Source of the DNA: Pleurotus djamor
Taxonomy: Eukaryota > Basidiomycota > Agaricomycetes > Agaricales > Pleurotaceae
Direction: 5' to 3'
NCBI GenBank assembly: GCA_029747585.1
Contig: JAPEVF010000135.1
Span: 1 to 64,000, forward strand
DNA: 64,000 nt
The position numbers and the translations under genes were made by a program. Positions 1 to 14,813 of this stretch are shown piece by piece. Below the pieces are notes generated by a model. The model did not search any database, was not told where the DNA came from, and worked only from the letters and a program-made list of their open reading frames with translations. Within the stretch, counting starts at the first letter, position 1. Each line of letters begins with the position of its first letter.

Positions 1-203
1 GGCATCGCATATATATAACAGAGCCTGACCAAGGCGCCTCACCTTGATTGCGAGGCTGTACGGAGAACTCGGAGAATACAGCTCTCTTGATCAACTTTGG
101 ATCATCGTGGATGATCAGACATCTGTTGGGTCGTGTGAATGAATTCGGTAATTGCTTCCGTCTCGATTTCCAGGCAGTAACATAAGCGCAATAACTAAGT
201 CAG

Positions 204-1556
204 TTATGCTGGATGGGGGACATCAAGAGTCCGTCCTTCCTTTGAACTCTGACGCGCCAACTCCACAATTTCTATAACAGCTGTAGCTTCCTCCCATTTG
301 ACATCAAGTTCCGAGCCATTGCGTATAGCTGAGGCGAGGTTTCGGAATAAATTGATATATGACCCAGGAGCCTCCGAAGGCCATCTACAAATCTCTGTCA
401 GAACCGCATGCCACCATACTTCGGCGCTCGGCTTACATGGACGTTGTCACATCGCCATCGGCTTTCAAAGTCTCTACTGTCCCCCATAGGCTTTCAGGTT
501 CGTGCCCAAAGTTCGAAGTGAATACCTCCGTCGATGGGTTAGTGAATGTCTTTAGCTGGTCTTCTTGCACGTCTACCCCATATTTGATATATGTGCCCTG
601 TGTCCCTCGGACTAGATATCGAAGTTGTTGGGACCGAACGGAGAGGATGTGTGCACGTAGAATCGCTGTCATGGGGTGAGGAAGCGCAGATCCAGCTGGG
701 TATTGCATATAGATTGTAAACTGGTGGTCGTTAGAGCATTTGCGAGAGTAAACAGAAAGGGAGAACAACACACAGTGTCATCTATATCAGGATGGCCTAT
801 CCCCCGGGTATTTTGAACGAACGCTGTCAAATTGGCTGGACGACCAAAAAGTACAAGGGTCTGATCGATGATATGAGTACCCAGGTCGTAAAGTTGACCG
901 TTGGCTGGAAGGGCGTGGTCTTTCCAGGTCCCTTTGAGGGTATTTCTGTAGCGGTCGTAGCTGGGTCATAGACTGATTAGGGACACACAGCTTGAAAGGA
1001 CCATCCATCACCCACTGCGATTCAAACTCAACGATCGTCCCAAGCGAACGAGGGTCAGACGTTGGCAAGTCAATGAGTTTCTTCAATGCGAGAAAGTCTG
1101 CATCCCATCTTCGATTTTGAAATGCATAGAGAACTAATCCTTTAGACTTGGCCAATACACCAAGTTCCTTGGCTTGTTCAGACGTCGCCGTCACAGGCTT
1201 GTCTACAAGGGCTGAGATATTCGAGTTCAGAAAGGGCCAAGGTGATTGATAAGCCGTATGAATTCACCGTGCTTCCCACTCTCTAGTATTCTCTTCGCAA
1301 ACTCGTAGTGAGTATGGTTCGGAGTGCCAACGATGACGAGCTCTATCTCGGGATCGGCAAGAACATCATCCAAGGACCTGTGTATCTTGCGTGTGACACC
1401 GAATTTTTCGTGCACTTTTCCACCTGGAGTGGTGGGATTGCGCTCGAGGACGGAATGAAGCGTAAACAGATCTGGTAGGGCGAGGAGGAAAGGCACATGG
1501 AAGGTTAAACCAGCCAGCCCGACACCGAGAACACAGGTTCTTATGGGCGTCGCCAT
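204..1556 (-). CDS. Gfo/Idh/MocA-family NAD(P)-dependent oxidoreductase
   Basis: The predicted protein is a cytosolic NAD(P)-dependent dehydrogenase of the Gfo/Idh/MocA family; its substrate cannot be read from sequence. The start is ATG at 1556 (MATPIRTCVLGVGLAGLTF), which gives the N-terminal Rossmann nucleotide-binding strand and glycine loop, followed by VIVGTPNHTHYEFA. Removing a GT..AG intron near 1193-1250 creates HALVDKPVTATSEQAKEL, the family's (E/D)KPV signature. Removing a second intron near 960-990 restores a frame containing LYDLGTHIIDQTLVLFG, the conserved C-terminal alpha/beta core helix. A third intron lies near 740-775. The frame then runs to a TAA at 204-206 with the ending EGRTLDVPHPA. 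The length (about 370-390 residues) is normal for the family. The gene is divergent from the GH9 gene. The family call is firm; exact intron borders are inferred. Confidence 0.88.
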
Positions 1557-2114
1557 GGTAGGCTTTGAAGAGAGACCTGGGAGCGGGCCAGAGGTGGGGC
1601 AATCAGCGGTTGGGCCGGTCCGCTACCTATTGGTGCGATGGTGGGATGTGTCATTGATGTCATTGATGCACTTGAGCGGCCGAGCGTAGAAGGGTAGCTC
1701 GGCGCTGCTAACTAGGTCAGTACAGATTGCCAGAAGTCTACGAACTGTCTGCAAAACTCACGATCCTTTGCCTCCGACCATCTCTACAAGTTGCGATGTG
1801 GTCACTGAGGGAAAATGTGCTTAGCCTGAGAGCTTCGGCCGTGAAAGAATGGATTCAGTCCGTGTCCTCCAGCATTTTCTTTGGTGATCGAAACAGCGAG
1901 CTCGCGCTTTCAGTTCGTGCATGATGGGTGACGGAGAGCGCCATTGTTGTGGTTTGTGTTGGGAGTGGACGACGTTTAGAATGGTGGCCCAACTTGTGGA
2001 TCGAATGCGACTAACGCCATCTCTCCACAAACTACTAGTCTCTGGCGAAGCGGCCTAGCTTGAGGCGTGATTGACCTCTTCCACGCTGGCTGGCTCGCCC
2101 ACCGCCACCTTTCC
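1557..2114. other. Divergent intergenic region
   Basis: This 558-nt stretch separates the start codons of the leftward oxidoreductase gene and the rightward GH9 gene. It should carry both promoters. I see no convincing TATA box, no RNA gene and no coding frame, only a short direct repeat of TCATTGATG near 1653-1670. Confidence 0.5.
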
Positions 2115-4448
<2,334 letters not shown>

Positions 4449-4510
4449 GTTGTACATGAACTACACGCCTTTATTACAACTGATATGTCTACTGATACTC
4501 GGGCTCGTGC

Positions 4511-7500
4511 CTAATATACCTGGAATTGATGTTAATGACTTCTTTCGTGGTGCAAAGGAAGAATAAGCTTACCTCAAGAACGTAGCGCTCCTCCTCCTTC
4601 AAGCTTTCCAAGTATTCGCCCGCATCAGTCTCCGTCATGCCGTTGTACTTAACCAGCGCGCCAACCAACGCGTTATAAACGTCGGGAACAGGCCACGTAG
4701 GTCCGCAAAGATAGAATGCCCCATCATCTTCTTTCAGCATCCGCGCAAGCGCTTCCGCGTCTTCAAGCATCTTATGTTGAATGTAAACCTTCCTTGCACC
4801 ATCGCGAGAAAATGCCAGTCCAGCTTTAGTGATAGTACCATCCAGGATGTAGGCTTCGATTTCCTCTCCGTAGAGGTATTCTTGGGATTGATGGCGTGAA
4901 CCAAAGTAGTAATATATCGGGCCGACCTTCTCGCCTTGTTGGGCCAACCAAGCGCGATACTGTAGGAAGGCACGGAATGGTGCAGCTCCAGTACCAAGCC
5001 CTGCCATGATGATGGGCTGAAGGTTGTTCGGAGGGAGCTAGGGGGGGGTGATTAGTCAAGGAAATGCATAAATAGAAAGCTGAACGGCCTACCTTCATCA
5101 CACTTGGCTTGATCGAAACGGTGACCTTCTGGCCTATCTTGAGGTCGGAAAGGTATCGCGTGCATTGACCATAACGAGGAGTCCCTATAGCAACGTCCAG
5201 ACCATGTACAGGAAGAAAAATAATGATGCTCACCGTTAGGTGTGACCCAGTCGACAGTTACCACAAGCAAGTCAACTCGGTTTCCGACAACGGCCTGTGC
5301 ACTGGCTATACTGTAATGGCGAGGCTTGATGTCACCGATGAGCGTGCACAAGATCTCGATGCTAGGACGAGCGCTGGGGTAGGTCTTCAGTACATCGATG
5401 AAATGCACTGTATCCTTCTCCGAGAGCTTCTTGTAGGTAGATGAACCCTCGGGGGAACCGATAAACTGCAGCGCGTGCTTGTCGACCGAATTTGTTGCGT
5501 AAGGCGCGAGCTCGGAATAAAACGATTTCGCGGGGTGACCAAAGAGATCGATCTGCTGCTGAAGTGCTTGGAAGATCGTGCGAGTGTGCATCTTGGTTCC
5601 TTCGCTCGAGGGTAAAGGGATGGTAATGAGACGGTCGGGGTCAACCCCGTACCAGGCGCAGAAGTCAAGGACCTCCTGTGCATCGTTCCACCCGTGCACC
5701 CCAAGAGCTTCGCCGATGGCATACTTGAGACCAGTTCCAGATGTATCAAACTCGAGATGGAAGACGTTACGGTCGTACTCCAAGGGCGTAAGTCGACGAT
5801 TGACTGTGCATGTGACGAGATACGTGCGCTCTGGTAGTTCTGGACGAAGAGCGGGGTTCTGAGGGAACTCCTCGTCCAGCGCGGGAGGAGAAGGCGGCTT
5901 GTATACGTCCGGGAATATGAGATGCCTCGCTGCGCCGTGCCAAGTCTCGATCCGAGAACTAATGGTTTCTTCAGTCTCGACCTCAGCAACAATCGCATTC
6001 ACAACAACATCTTTCAACGGGGCTGTGGTTTCTTCTTCAGTGGGGGTAATGGTCACTTCCTCCAAACCAGACCAAGCAAGTGATGTGAATGTCGACAAGG
6101 GGACACCATGGATCTCATCATTGAACACGGTGGCCGCCAACTTGCGGACCAATGCTTCATCAGCGGCTTTACCAAGGTAGAGTCGAAGGAAGGCGAGGTA
6201 AACGAGAATGTTCTGCTTCGTGTCATTGGCGATACCGGAGGGTTTAATGTCATCGGCAAGGCTCTTCGCATTAAATAAGAAAATGCGAAGGTGGCGAGAG
6301 GAGACTATACTGAGAGTCTCTGCAGGAAGGCTCGAGCTAAGCTCCGCTGCAGTCCAAGGGGACACGAGTAGAATGACTGATTCCGGTTTGGCGTATTTAG
6401 CCAAGGAATGGGTCTTGAGGATCGAATGGTCCAATATAGCAGTGAAGTCCGCTGCGCCCTCGCTGGTACCGTCAAGGGGCATAGCAACAGGTACAGGCAG
6501 CGAGGCATCCACCCCCGCGTCGGGCGTCAGGACGATACGATCGATTGAGATGCCACCTGGTTTAGAAAGCATATCATGATCGGTGAGCAGATGTGTGGCG
6601 ATGTTTTGGGTTTTGAAGAAGAGATCTTTGATGAGGCTGCTGAACGAGCCAAATAATGATCTCGGGGAATTGAAAACCACTAACTTCTTTGCTTGGGAAG
6701 AGGCGAGTTCAGGCAAGGGGGTAGCTTTGCGAAGGGCAAAGAAAGCGATGAAAGCCAGGAATTCGTCCTTCTTCGAGAGATAAGTCTGGATTTGAGTGGT
6801 GGTCAATGATTGGGACAGGACGGTAGGGGATTTGGGGCTATTCAACAAGGAGCCCAGGACCTCGGCAAACAGGAAACCGCGTAAACCTGGTGAAGAAACT
6901 TCATCTAGAACGTGGACTTTCTGCGCTGTTGAAGGAAGCAAGTCGACGAAGGCAGCATCGTTCCAAGGGCGAGGAACCTTGACAACGACAAGACCTAAGC
7001 CAGGAATTTGATCGACGTATGCTTTCGCGACTTGAGAAAGTGGGCTGTTCAGCATTACAAGGACGTCGCGAGCATTGCGATCCCCGTGGTACTGAAAAGA
7101 TATAGCACCCAGTGATTTTGCTTCGTCGACAATCACAGGAGGATTTGGGGCAACAATGGAGTGCCCGACTTCACGAGCGGTAGCATACTGATCGAATAGG
7201 TGGATCACATGCTTGTCTTTGATACTGTAGGAAAGGGCAGCGAAGTCGACAGACTCTTGAGGGGACGCTGAGACAAGAACAATACTATCCTTGGGCAACA
7301 GCTGAAGGACAGTGGAAAGTGGTGCAAACGACGACGATAGGGCGTAATTATTGCCCGTGGTCACGACAGAGGGTACCTGTAGAATCAAGCGACTGTCTAA
7401 ATGGGCAGGCGGGAGTTTGGCTAATGAAGGAGCCATTGCAGCGAGCCCAGTAAGCGTTGTATAGGCCGTAAGAACTGCACCGCCTATTCCCTGATGACTT

Positions 7501-7775
7501 GTTCCCTCTGAAAGCCGCCCCACCAAGTTGAGCCCTGCTCCCGGACGTGCCTGTAGATGGACGACAGGTGCAGTGCCTTTGGAGCCTGTCGCCATCTGTG
7601 CTGTGAGAAGGCCGAAGCCAGACTGTTCTGCTAGGTCATAGATGTAGACCACTGAGGATGAGGATCGTCTAGAAGAGAGCCATTCTATGATGTGCGACGC
7701 AGGAATGTGTGGGTTTTCGAAGAGATTCTGCTCGCGCCAAGCGTTGGGCGCAGAGTCTGGTACGAGGGCGACCAT
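4511..7775 (-). CDS. MET10: Sulfite reductase [NADPH] flavoprotein alpha subunit
   Basis: This is the flavoprotein subunit of assimilatory sulfite reductase, passing electrons from NADPH through FAD for sulfite to sulfide reduction. Exons read as complement of 4511-4519, 4573-5037, 5093-5184 and 5234-7775; their sum is 3108 nt, exactly 1036 codons (1035 residues), the typical fungal length. The start is ATG at 7775, with A at -3 and G at +4. The N-terminal two thirds are the pyruvate-ferredoxin-oxidoreductase gamma-like region. The FAD-binding part contains EYDRNVFHLEFDTSGTGLKY and IKPRHYSIASAQ. The NADPH-binding part has MAGLGTGAAPFRAFLQYR, YYFGSRHQSQEYLY and FYLCGPTW. The last exon contributes only V-Y-stop, giving the usual ending ERYVLEVY. 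No flavodoxin domain is present, as in other fungal Met10 proteins. An upstream in-frame GTG at 7793 was not chosen. Confidence 0.96.
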
Positions 7776-7997
7776 GGTTTGTGAGAGGAACACAAGTGAC
7801 GGAGAGGCAACATAGACTTTTATTTAGAGATATGTTATAGCCGATTGATGATGAGTGAGAGCAAGTCGTGCAATTCGTGCTCACAATCACGTCTTGGCCG
7901 TGCCGATCGCGTGACAAGAAGCCCCTTTTCGACATCGGAGAAAGGTTGCATTTGCAAGTGTGTAAATACAGTAGCCACTATCACAAAGCACGGTGCG

Positions 7998-9093
7998 TTA
8001 CGGACGGATAGTATTGAAAAGGCGATCACCCTGCAAATGGAGGTTAGCTGAGTGCAAATATGGAGAAATGAAGCGTCGCACAGCGTCGCCCAAACCAGGC
8101 TGAATCAGACCATTGCTAGTTAGGGTCTCATCTACGCCAGCAACCCATATCTAAATATTGCGCGTGAGTACCAAGGACTCATTCGGTCAAGGCCCCCCTC
8201 ACCTGGAGATCCGGATGTTGCTTGTGGACCTCTGCCAATCCATCCTTCGAGCCGAGGACACACAGTAATTTGATGTGTCCGACTAACGAACATATCAGCA
8301 TTGATCTGCGCTAGCCCGAGTGGTGTAGAAAGATAAATCAAACATACCTGGGACGCCCCAGTCCAGAATCATCGACAAGGCTGCGAGGGCAGTACCACCA
8401 GTTGCGATAAGGGGATCGAGGATGAAAACGCGTTCAACTGTAGGATTCTTGGGGAGCTTGGAGTAATCTAAGCAAGGGCACATAGTAAGAGGTCAAACAA
8501 GTCTAGAATCTAACATAAGTTATTCACATTCGACAGGCTGGAGGGACACCTTTTCTCGGAACAAACCAAGATGGTATACTTGCGCGTCTCTAAGAGTTGC
8601 CATCAGGACGCGTCAAATAAGATATCATCGCTGGATGAACAGACGGGAATATCTTCAACTGTATTAGAAGTCCGTCAGCTAAGTGGAAACTCGACGAAAG
8701 TTGATTTAGCACACCATCGCGTCGGTCATTCCGAGACCCGCGCGGAGGATCGGAGCCAGGCCAATCTTAGGCCCAACAACAGTACCCTCGAACGAGCTAA
8801 TTGGGCTCTCCTACGACGATGATGCTCAGAAAGTTACACCAGTTGGATGAATTCGTCACGACTCACTCCTTGGACGATTTTGACTGGGATATCTCGGGTG
8901 GCTTCATATCCTACAGCGCGGCTGATACTTTCGACAGTCTAAGTCGACTCTCGAGGTTACTGTTCCGATAGCATCTTCCAGAATTGCGCCAACCCACCTC
9001 GCGAAAAACCTTGGGCGAGGTATTCTTGTCTCTCAACTTCGTAAGCTCAACGCCGACTATTGGGTGGGAAACAATATGAAGGTTCTGAGACAT
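7998..9093 (-). CDS. FUR1: Uracil phosphoribosyltransferase (pyrimidine salvage)
   Basis: The enzyme converts uracil and PRPP to UMP. ATG at 9093 gives MSQNLHIVSHPIVGVELTKL, the normal UPRT N-terminus. Splicing at GTGGGT..TTAG joins VFRE to TVESISRAVGYEATRDIPVK. Later exons encode GPKIGLAPILRAGLGMTDAM, QVYHLGLFREKVSLQPVEYY and the PRPP-binding loop VFILDPLIATGGTALAA, followed by GHIKLLCVLGSKDGLAEV and IWVAGVDE. The final 49-nt intron ends TTGCAG and the last exon reads GDRLFNTIRP, so the C-terminus GLGDAGDRLFNTI matches the family. The stop is TAA at 7998-8000. At least six short introns break the gene, so no single open frame spans it. The function call is secure because every diagnostic motif is present; a few splice borders are inferred. 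Confidence 0.93.
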
Positions 9094-9311
9094 CGTACGA
9101 GCTAACAGATGCGAGGGGCTTAGAAGAGATGGTGGAGATAAGCCAAATTGATTGAGCTCTGGTCAAGCAGTGAGGCGGTTGGCCGCATTGAAGGAGCATG
9201 TATGATCAGGTTTGCGTATAGGGGTGTCAATCGTCCACAATATCACCACACAATATACTGGCAAGCGTGAAAATTCATGGCTGGATGCTCAATATTTTGG
9301 TCATCGACCAA

Positions 9312-10646
9312 TTATCGTCGCTTGTATTCACAGGGTTTTAGCAAGTGCGACTGCGTATGAAGGGAATCCCACTCCTTGCTGGTTTTTGGTTTACGTGGGA
9401 CTTTCGTGAAAGAAAGCAAGGTGAAATGAGTGTTTGAGTCGTCCTGGAAGAGATGTGTTCAATCAAAAACCTGAAAAGAAAAGCCCAGAGAACTCACAAG
9501 TTTGTCCAGGTCAAAGCCACAAGACTTGACAAGTGAAACAAACTTGTCCAAATCAGTGAACCGGCTTGTGACCTCGGCAATTTTCAGTTGTCCTCTAACA
9601 TATGAGCATAAACTATTAGACCAAATGCAGAAATACAGTGCGGAACTGGCACGTACTGAGGTTTCAATACCCTCCAAGCCTCACGTATACAATTCGGCCA
9701 GTTGGTCCCCATCAGACTCAGTGCGCAGACCACGACATCTACGATATGCGCCTCGCCAAACCCCGACTCGCTAGCATCGGTTGGCTCTGATCCGGGTAAA
9801 GGAAGGTGCTGACAGATGTCGGCTTCGACGACAAATGGGTTCCTGGACACGAGATCATACGACAGCACGCGCAATCCCTGGGGTATGAGTATCCGAGCGA
9901 GAGCAGCGTCTCCACAACCAAGATCCGCGATAAGCGTATGTTGGGGATACGACGAAAGTGCGGCAATATAGCCGTCAACGGGATTGGATGGCCAGGATTC
10001 CACCTGCCTACGGAAACCATTGTGGTACTTGCACGTCTTTTAGTGGGCGCATTCTCAGCCAATATTTGTGAACGCACACACTTCGTCAAAGATGGTAGGA
10101 TCATCCTGTAGCATTTTATTGGCCTCCGAGCTGTGTGATTTGTACAGTTGCTCGTTGATAAGCCTGTACAATGAAATGACCATAGGTCGAAGACAGGCAA
10201 AGAATGAAATTTTACCGGAATCTAGCCCCGTCTAAAGTCTTTTTCATCGTCTTTTGCAGCGCAGTGAGCTTCGAGCTCGGTGCTTCACCATTATCCTTTG
10301 TGACCACAGTCTTGAGTTTCTTTGGCGTCGTGTTCACTGGCGGAACATTGCTAGAGGCCTCACGCTCACGCTTCCGTTTCTTTGACTTCTGTGAGCCGTC
10401 CGCAGTCTCCGCAGTGACCTCCGCAGCAGCGAAAGGTTGATGTGAGTTGTCTCCTTTCTTGTGCTTCGGGGCACCTTTTTTAGAAGCTTGCTTGGGGGTG
10501 GAAGGTTGGGGTTGTTCAGGGATTGCGTCTACTCTCGGGGACTCGGCACGACGTTTTCCTGTTCGAGCCCTTTTCTTGTGCTTCGTCGAAACCTGCGATA
10601 CTGGGGCGGTGGGGACAGACCATCCCGGGACATTGAAGAGTGACAT
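9312..10646 (-). CDS. RRP8: 25S rRNA adenine-N1 methyltransferase (nucleolar)
   Basis: Rrp8 methylates an adenine (m1A) in large-subunit rRNA using S-adenosylmethionine in the nucleolus. The first exon (10646 to about 10215) is a disordered, lysine-rich segment, as expected for a nucleolar protein (KHKKRARTGKRR, KSKKRKRERE). The spliced second part reads LINEQLYKSHSSEANKMLQ and then YHNGFRRQVESWPSNPVD, a hallmark of the family. SAM-binding motif I is ADLGCGDAALAR, followed by VLSYDLVS, DVVVCALSLMGTNW, CIREAWRVLKP and LKIAEVTSRFTDLDKFV. The last exon gives DDSNTHFTLLSFTKV and ends HLLKPCEYKRR before TAA at 9312-9314, the family's invariant C-terminus. The start MSLFNVPGW is at 10646. It is the third leftward gene in the MET10, UPRT, RRP8 run, with gaps of about 220 nt. 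Confidence 0.95.
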
Positions 10647-10958
10647 AGATCAACGGGCGCTTGTAAGGAGTAAAACGATGTTGATCAGCGTTTGTACTTC
10701 CTTTACTTCTTAGTTTCATACACACACTTCTTACTGCGCAGCCGTTCATAAAGGTCTCATTGTCCATGCACGAGGCCCTTAACGAAGGTTATTGCACGTC
10801 TGAAAGCTGCTTACGTCGCCCGCTCCGTTTCCAGTATTTAAAAATGGGCTGCATACACTACCCACGAGAACGCTACCGACCCTCCAAACACCCAACTATC
10901 AGTCACACGCGAAATACGAACGTCCGCTCAGCTTCCTCACAATACAACTTCTTCACAA
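10647..10958. other. Divergent promoter region between RRP8 and the P-loop ATPase gene
   Basis: A 312-nt gap lies between opposed start codons. A possible TATA-like TATTTAAAAA occurs at about 10833-10843, on the side driving the rightward gene. No coding or RNA feature is seen. Confidence 0.4.
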
Positions 10959-12755
10959 ATGGGTCAGCTCACCCAACTTTCCAGTGTTCATGACAAAGTT
11001 ACCATCAGCCTCGACGTAACACTCTTCCTCGACGCCGTAATCTCTCGCCTTTTACTCACGGTGCCTCATGACAGGATCCTTGGTCGCTTTTAGAGAGCAA
11101 CTCTCCTACCCTACTTGATGGGGAGAGCCACGACCAAAGTACAGCTCCCCTCATCCTACACGATGCTCTAAATCATCCGAAATACCACCAAGCTCCGTCG
11201 CAATATGGCCTTCTAGGCAAAGTTGTCGAGTGAGCATTCACCTCACCTCGCCGTAATACGTATTCTGACTACCCTCTCCCAAGTCGCGATGGCGAAGCTT
11301 CACAAGACCCCAGGGTATATCTTAACACCGTATGGGACTTCATTATCTTTGCCCAATCGCACTGACAAGTTGTCCGACAGAATGCCCCGTTTTCTGCCGT
11401 AGTCTGTGGAGTTCAAGGCTCTGGAAAGTCGCATACCGTCTCTGTTCTCCTAGAAGACTTGTTTATCCCGCAAGTACCGGCCATAGGCCTTCTTCAACGA
11501 CCTCTTTCGGGCCTTGTCCTGCACTACGGGGCTGGAGGACCTGGTAGTCGCCCTTGCGAAGCGGCCTTTTTAGCATCGTCAAGTATCCCAGGTCTACAGC
11601 TACCTCGCGTGAAGGTTTATGTCTCCGGATCGTCTCTCCAGACTATGCGTCAAGTTTATCTCCCGCTTGGGTGCAACGTTGAAGTCGAGCCCCTTCGCTT
11701 CACGGAAGAGGAACTGGATGCCCAAGCACTCCTTTCTATGATGTCTGTCGGGTCGTCGGCATCGGCCCCACTGTACATTCAAACCGTCTTGGTAATTTCT
11801 CACAAATTGCTGATATATAAGCGACGCGCTCACCCTTACTTCAGTCGATTTTACGTGACCTCGGAGAAACGTTCAGCCTCCGTTCGTTAGATGACGAACT
11901 TAAGGCGCGGAATTTCAATCCTGCTCAGGCAGCAGGACTCGATCAACGATTGGCCTTACTCCGATCGTTCATGGTCAAAGGTAGCAGTCGGGCGTCAGAT
12001 GTCGCTTCTAGGTTTTCTGCCGGCCAGCTTACAATCATTGACCTATCCGACCCCTTCATCGATCCCGATTCGGCCAGTAGCCTTTTCGAGATCATCGTAA
12101 GGTTGTTTGTGCGCTCAGAAGTTGATTCGGGCAAGGTGCTCGTTGTAGATGAGGCTCACAAGGTATATTTTCGCTCGTCAAATTATCTTGTCATCTATAT
12201 CTGAATTCTTGTATCTAACAGTATCTGACAAGGCCAACTTCGGGACTTACGCTGTCATTACTGCGTCTCGTTCGAGAACAACGCCACCTTGCGATGCGGG
12301 TCATCATATCAACGCAAGGTCTGCCCAAACCTTTTTTTGTTCCATAGATTGATGATTATTTAATTCCCATAAAACCAGAACCCACTGCGATTCCGTCAGT
12401 CTTGCTAGACTTATGTACGGTCACCATCATGCATCGATTCTCTTCCCCAGCGTGGTGGGAGCACCTTGTCAAGCATGTATCGGCAAATTTCACTGGCAGC
12501 GACGCGTTCGATGAAGTCGTGACTCTGCGGGTGAGTCGTATATGTGGTCCTTCTTGCAGCGTCATCCTGAACCCACTTACGCAGACGGGAGAGGCGCTGA
12601 TTCTGGCGCCCTCCGCCATGTGCATACGGCGTTCGTCTAGTGCAGATGCGGAGGTAGGAATGACTCTGGGCCGCCTCGGCCGCAAATACCTCATTGTTCA
12701 AACACGGTTACGGCTCACAGCTGACGGAGGAGCGTCAGTACTTGTGGTGAACTAA
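10959..12755 (+). CDS. P-loop NTPase (HerA/VirB4-like ATPase fold), function unknown
   Basis: The protein is an ATPase of the additional-strand P-loop class common in Agaricomycetes; no biological role is established. ATG at 10959 opens MGQLTQLSSVHDKVTISLD. After an intron comes ALNHPKYHQAPSQYGLLGKV, then DPRVYLNT spliced (GTATGG..CGACAG) to NAPFSAVVCGVQGSGKSHTV, in which GVQGSGKSHT is the Walker A motif. The middle part has LRSLDDELKARNFNPAQAAG and FSAGQLTIIDLSDPFID. Walker B is GKVLVVDEAHKYL, followed by the arginine-rich LLRLVREQRHLAMRVIISTQ and IPSVLLDLCTVTIMHRF. The C-terminus is VGMTLGRLGRKYLIVQTR. At least five introns are present. HerA/FtsK-type similarity is inferred from motif order and the region after Walker B. 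Exact first-exon splicing is uncertain. Confidence 0.8.
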
Positions 12756-12863
12756 AATATATACCATACCTCCTTGATGCCTCCTTCACTATATACATAT
12801 GCTCGCTTACCTCCATAATAAAATGCTTGGGTGCTTCGAATTCGGAATTCCGAACCAAAAGAT

Positions 12864-12945
12864 GGGCCTCACTGGGAGTTGAACCCAGGACCTCCTCGAA
12901 TCAGATCAACCCAAACGAGGAATCATACTACTAGACCATAAGGCC
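12864..12945 (-). tRNA. tRNA-Pro (anticodon UGG) with a 10-nt intron
   Basis: Read on the minus strand, the acceptor stem GGCCTTA pairs with TGAGGCC (one G-U), with discriminator C. The anticodon stem CCTCG pairs with CGAGG around a loop TT-TGG-G interrupted by an intron of about 10 nt (TTGATCTGAT) at the canonical position one base 3' of the anticodon. The T arm is CTGGG-TTCAACT-CCCAG. All arms of a cloverleaf are present. It lies in the gap between the P-loop ATPase gene and the WW-like membrane protein gene. Confidence 0.93.
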
Positions 12946-13045
12946 GTTGAACGATTGTGAATTTGCTATGTCTGTAAGTACCTGCCTACGAAATACTGGC
13001 ATTCCAGTAGGAAGCACGACAGAAGTCAGTCATCATATATCATAT

Positions 13046-14813
13046 TCAAACATAAGCAGCTCGCCGAAAACCTGCTGCAGCCCCACGCCAGAATTTCCAC
13101 TTTGACCCTTGTCCAATCCTCCATATGACGGTCAATGTGTAGAGAGCAAAGCAAAGGCAACACAACACGACGATGAAGACAGCGATCAATATCCACGTCG
13201 AAGTGGAGGTATAAACGTCTTGATCGATGATACCTTGAAGCGTATACGCTATGATGGAAGCAGTGAAGGCGACGATAGCCCATATCAACAGCACGGGAGG
13301 GAGGCTGAGTAATATTGCATGACCATGATGGCCAAGATAACTCTGCCTTGCGTTGTGCATGTAAGCGAACTATAAGAAAGATGAGCCACGCAAGGCCATT
13401 TGACGGGATGCGGACTGGGTCTCACTGAGTGCGTTGTAGAGTTCTTGATTTGATGTCTCCACATGGAGAAAACAGCGACAATGATGCTTCCTAGAGAGGC
13501 GAATGTTGATAGGGTTGCGCCAACGCGCGCGGGTTGGCTGAGGTCTTCCAGTGCCAAAAAGCTGACAGTGGCACTAAGGGGAGGCAGAATGAGACGAGCT
13601 GTCTTCCTAAGGGATGGTAGCTTACGAGAGGAGCACGGTGGACTGGGCATAATCAGCCGCAAGTTGCGAGGATGCTTGGGAAAAACTACTTACTATCAAG
13701 AGGAAGTGTGTATACTCTCGAATGAGACGATTGATGTATGCATCCCAGCTTTGCTGGACGCTGCTGAGGCGTCCACGGTACTCAGTGGCGCTGGAAATAT
13801 GGACTAAATATGTCCAAGGAATGCCGAAGAAGAAAAAGTTGACGAAACAAGTGATGATGACCAAGAGAATTGGTCCAGGTTGTCTCACCGCGGGTTTAGT
13901 ATTCTGTCGAATAGACGAACGAAATGCCCGCGCTTTCTTGGCTGTAAACTTTCCAAAGTGCTCGGCATCTCGGAAGCTACAGACTTCGCGAAGAAGCCAC
14001 GAGAGGAATACAGTTTTGGACACAGACGAATCACTTTGCGGCACTGTAGGAGTTTGAGGTCAAAATGGGTCAAAATGGGTAAGATCACGGACGTGCGAGT
14101 TCTTTCAAAACCTTGGAGAGTTCTTCGCATTCTTGCTTAGAGAAAGGAACCCGGCTCTGTGCGCCGGATATGAGGTTATCTGTCTGAAGTTGATCAGGAA
14201 GACGCGCGTCTTGAACGAATGGAACAGAAAATTTCACATAGAACCATGTCAATGCGTCCGCAGCATCCTTGCTTGCGCGAGGAGGTGTTGTTATATGTGA
14301 TGGATGATGCCAAAGGTAGTTCCAATACATGCGACGGCGACGATTGACTGCACGGCCCGTCATTATTCAACCCTTCATCAAGAAACTGGAAAGCGCTTAC
14401 GTTCGTTGGGACATTGGAGCGAGGGGCTTTCAGAAGTCACGTCCTCTATGTTGAAGGAGGCCACGCAGAGTGCATGATTGATTATAAGATTGAATGATTG
14501 GACATTGTCATGGTTTGTGGACGAGATATTGACTTGCACCTCCATGTCTTCCTCCAGCTTGGAGGCAAGAGAGCTATCGGAATGGAGAGCCATAATAGAG
14601 CGTAACGTTTCTTCCTCGCGAATATCTGAATCCGTGGTGACTTTCAAGCTGGGGTTGACGAAGTAGACCCATCCCTGGCGATATGAGTACCGTAGTACAC
14701 CCCTGGGTCGCGATGGAGCGGTATGAGAAACACACCTGTGGATGCACGCACATAAGCCATCCTCCAGGAAGGAGAGAGGTATCTGAGAAGGACATCTCGC
14801 GCCTGGGACACAT
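13046..14813 (-). CDS. WW-like, multi-pass membrane protein of an uncharacterised Agaricomycete family
   Basis: I do not know a function for this family. After ATG (14813, or 14795), splicing a 65-nt intron joins LLPGGWLMCVHPQ to GWVYFVNPSLKVTTDSDI, a WW-like tryptophan pattern seen at the N-terminus of many Agaricomycete hypothetical proteins. The central part contains RRRMYWNYLWHHPSHI and ADALTWFYVKFSVPFVQD. The C-terminal half has several hydrophobic segments: ILLVIITCFVNFFFFGIPW, a stretch around VSFLALEDLSQPARVGATLS, SIIVAVFSMW, AILLSLPPVLLIWAIVAFTA and WILIAVFIVVLCCLCFALYT. It ends KFWRGAAAGFRRAAYV with the stop at 13046. At least six introns interrupt it, including one of about 50-60 nt before most helices. 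The gene is divergent from NSP1. Boundaries of the middle exons (about 13620-14100) are only approximate. Confidence 0.68.

Noticed and set aside
7776..7793. Extended start of MET10 at a GTG codon (7793)
   Set aside because: The ATG at 7775 has an excellent context and gives exactly 1035 residues; non-AUG initiation is not needed.
13026..13360. Second small membrane-protein gene at the 3' end of the WW-like gene
   Set aside because: Its frame joins upstream helices by normal short introns, so it is the last exon of the same gene.
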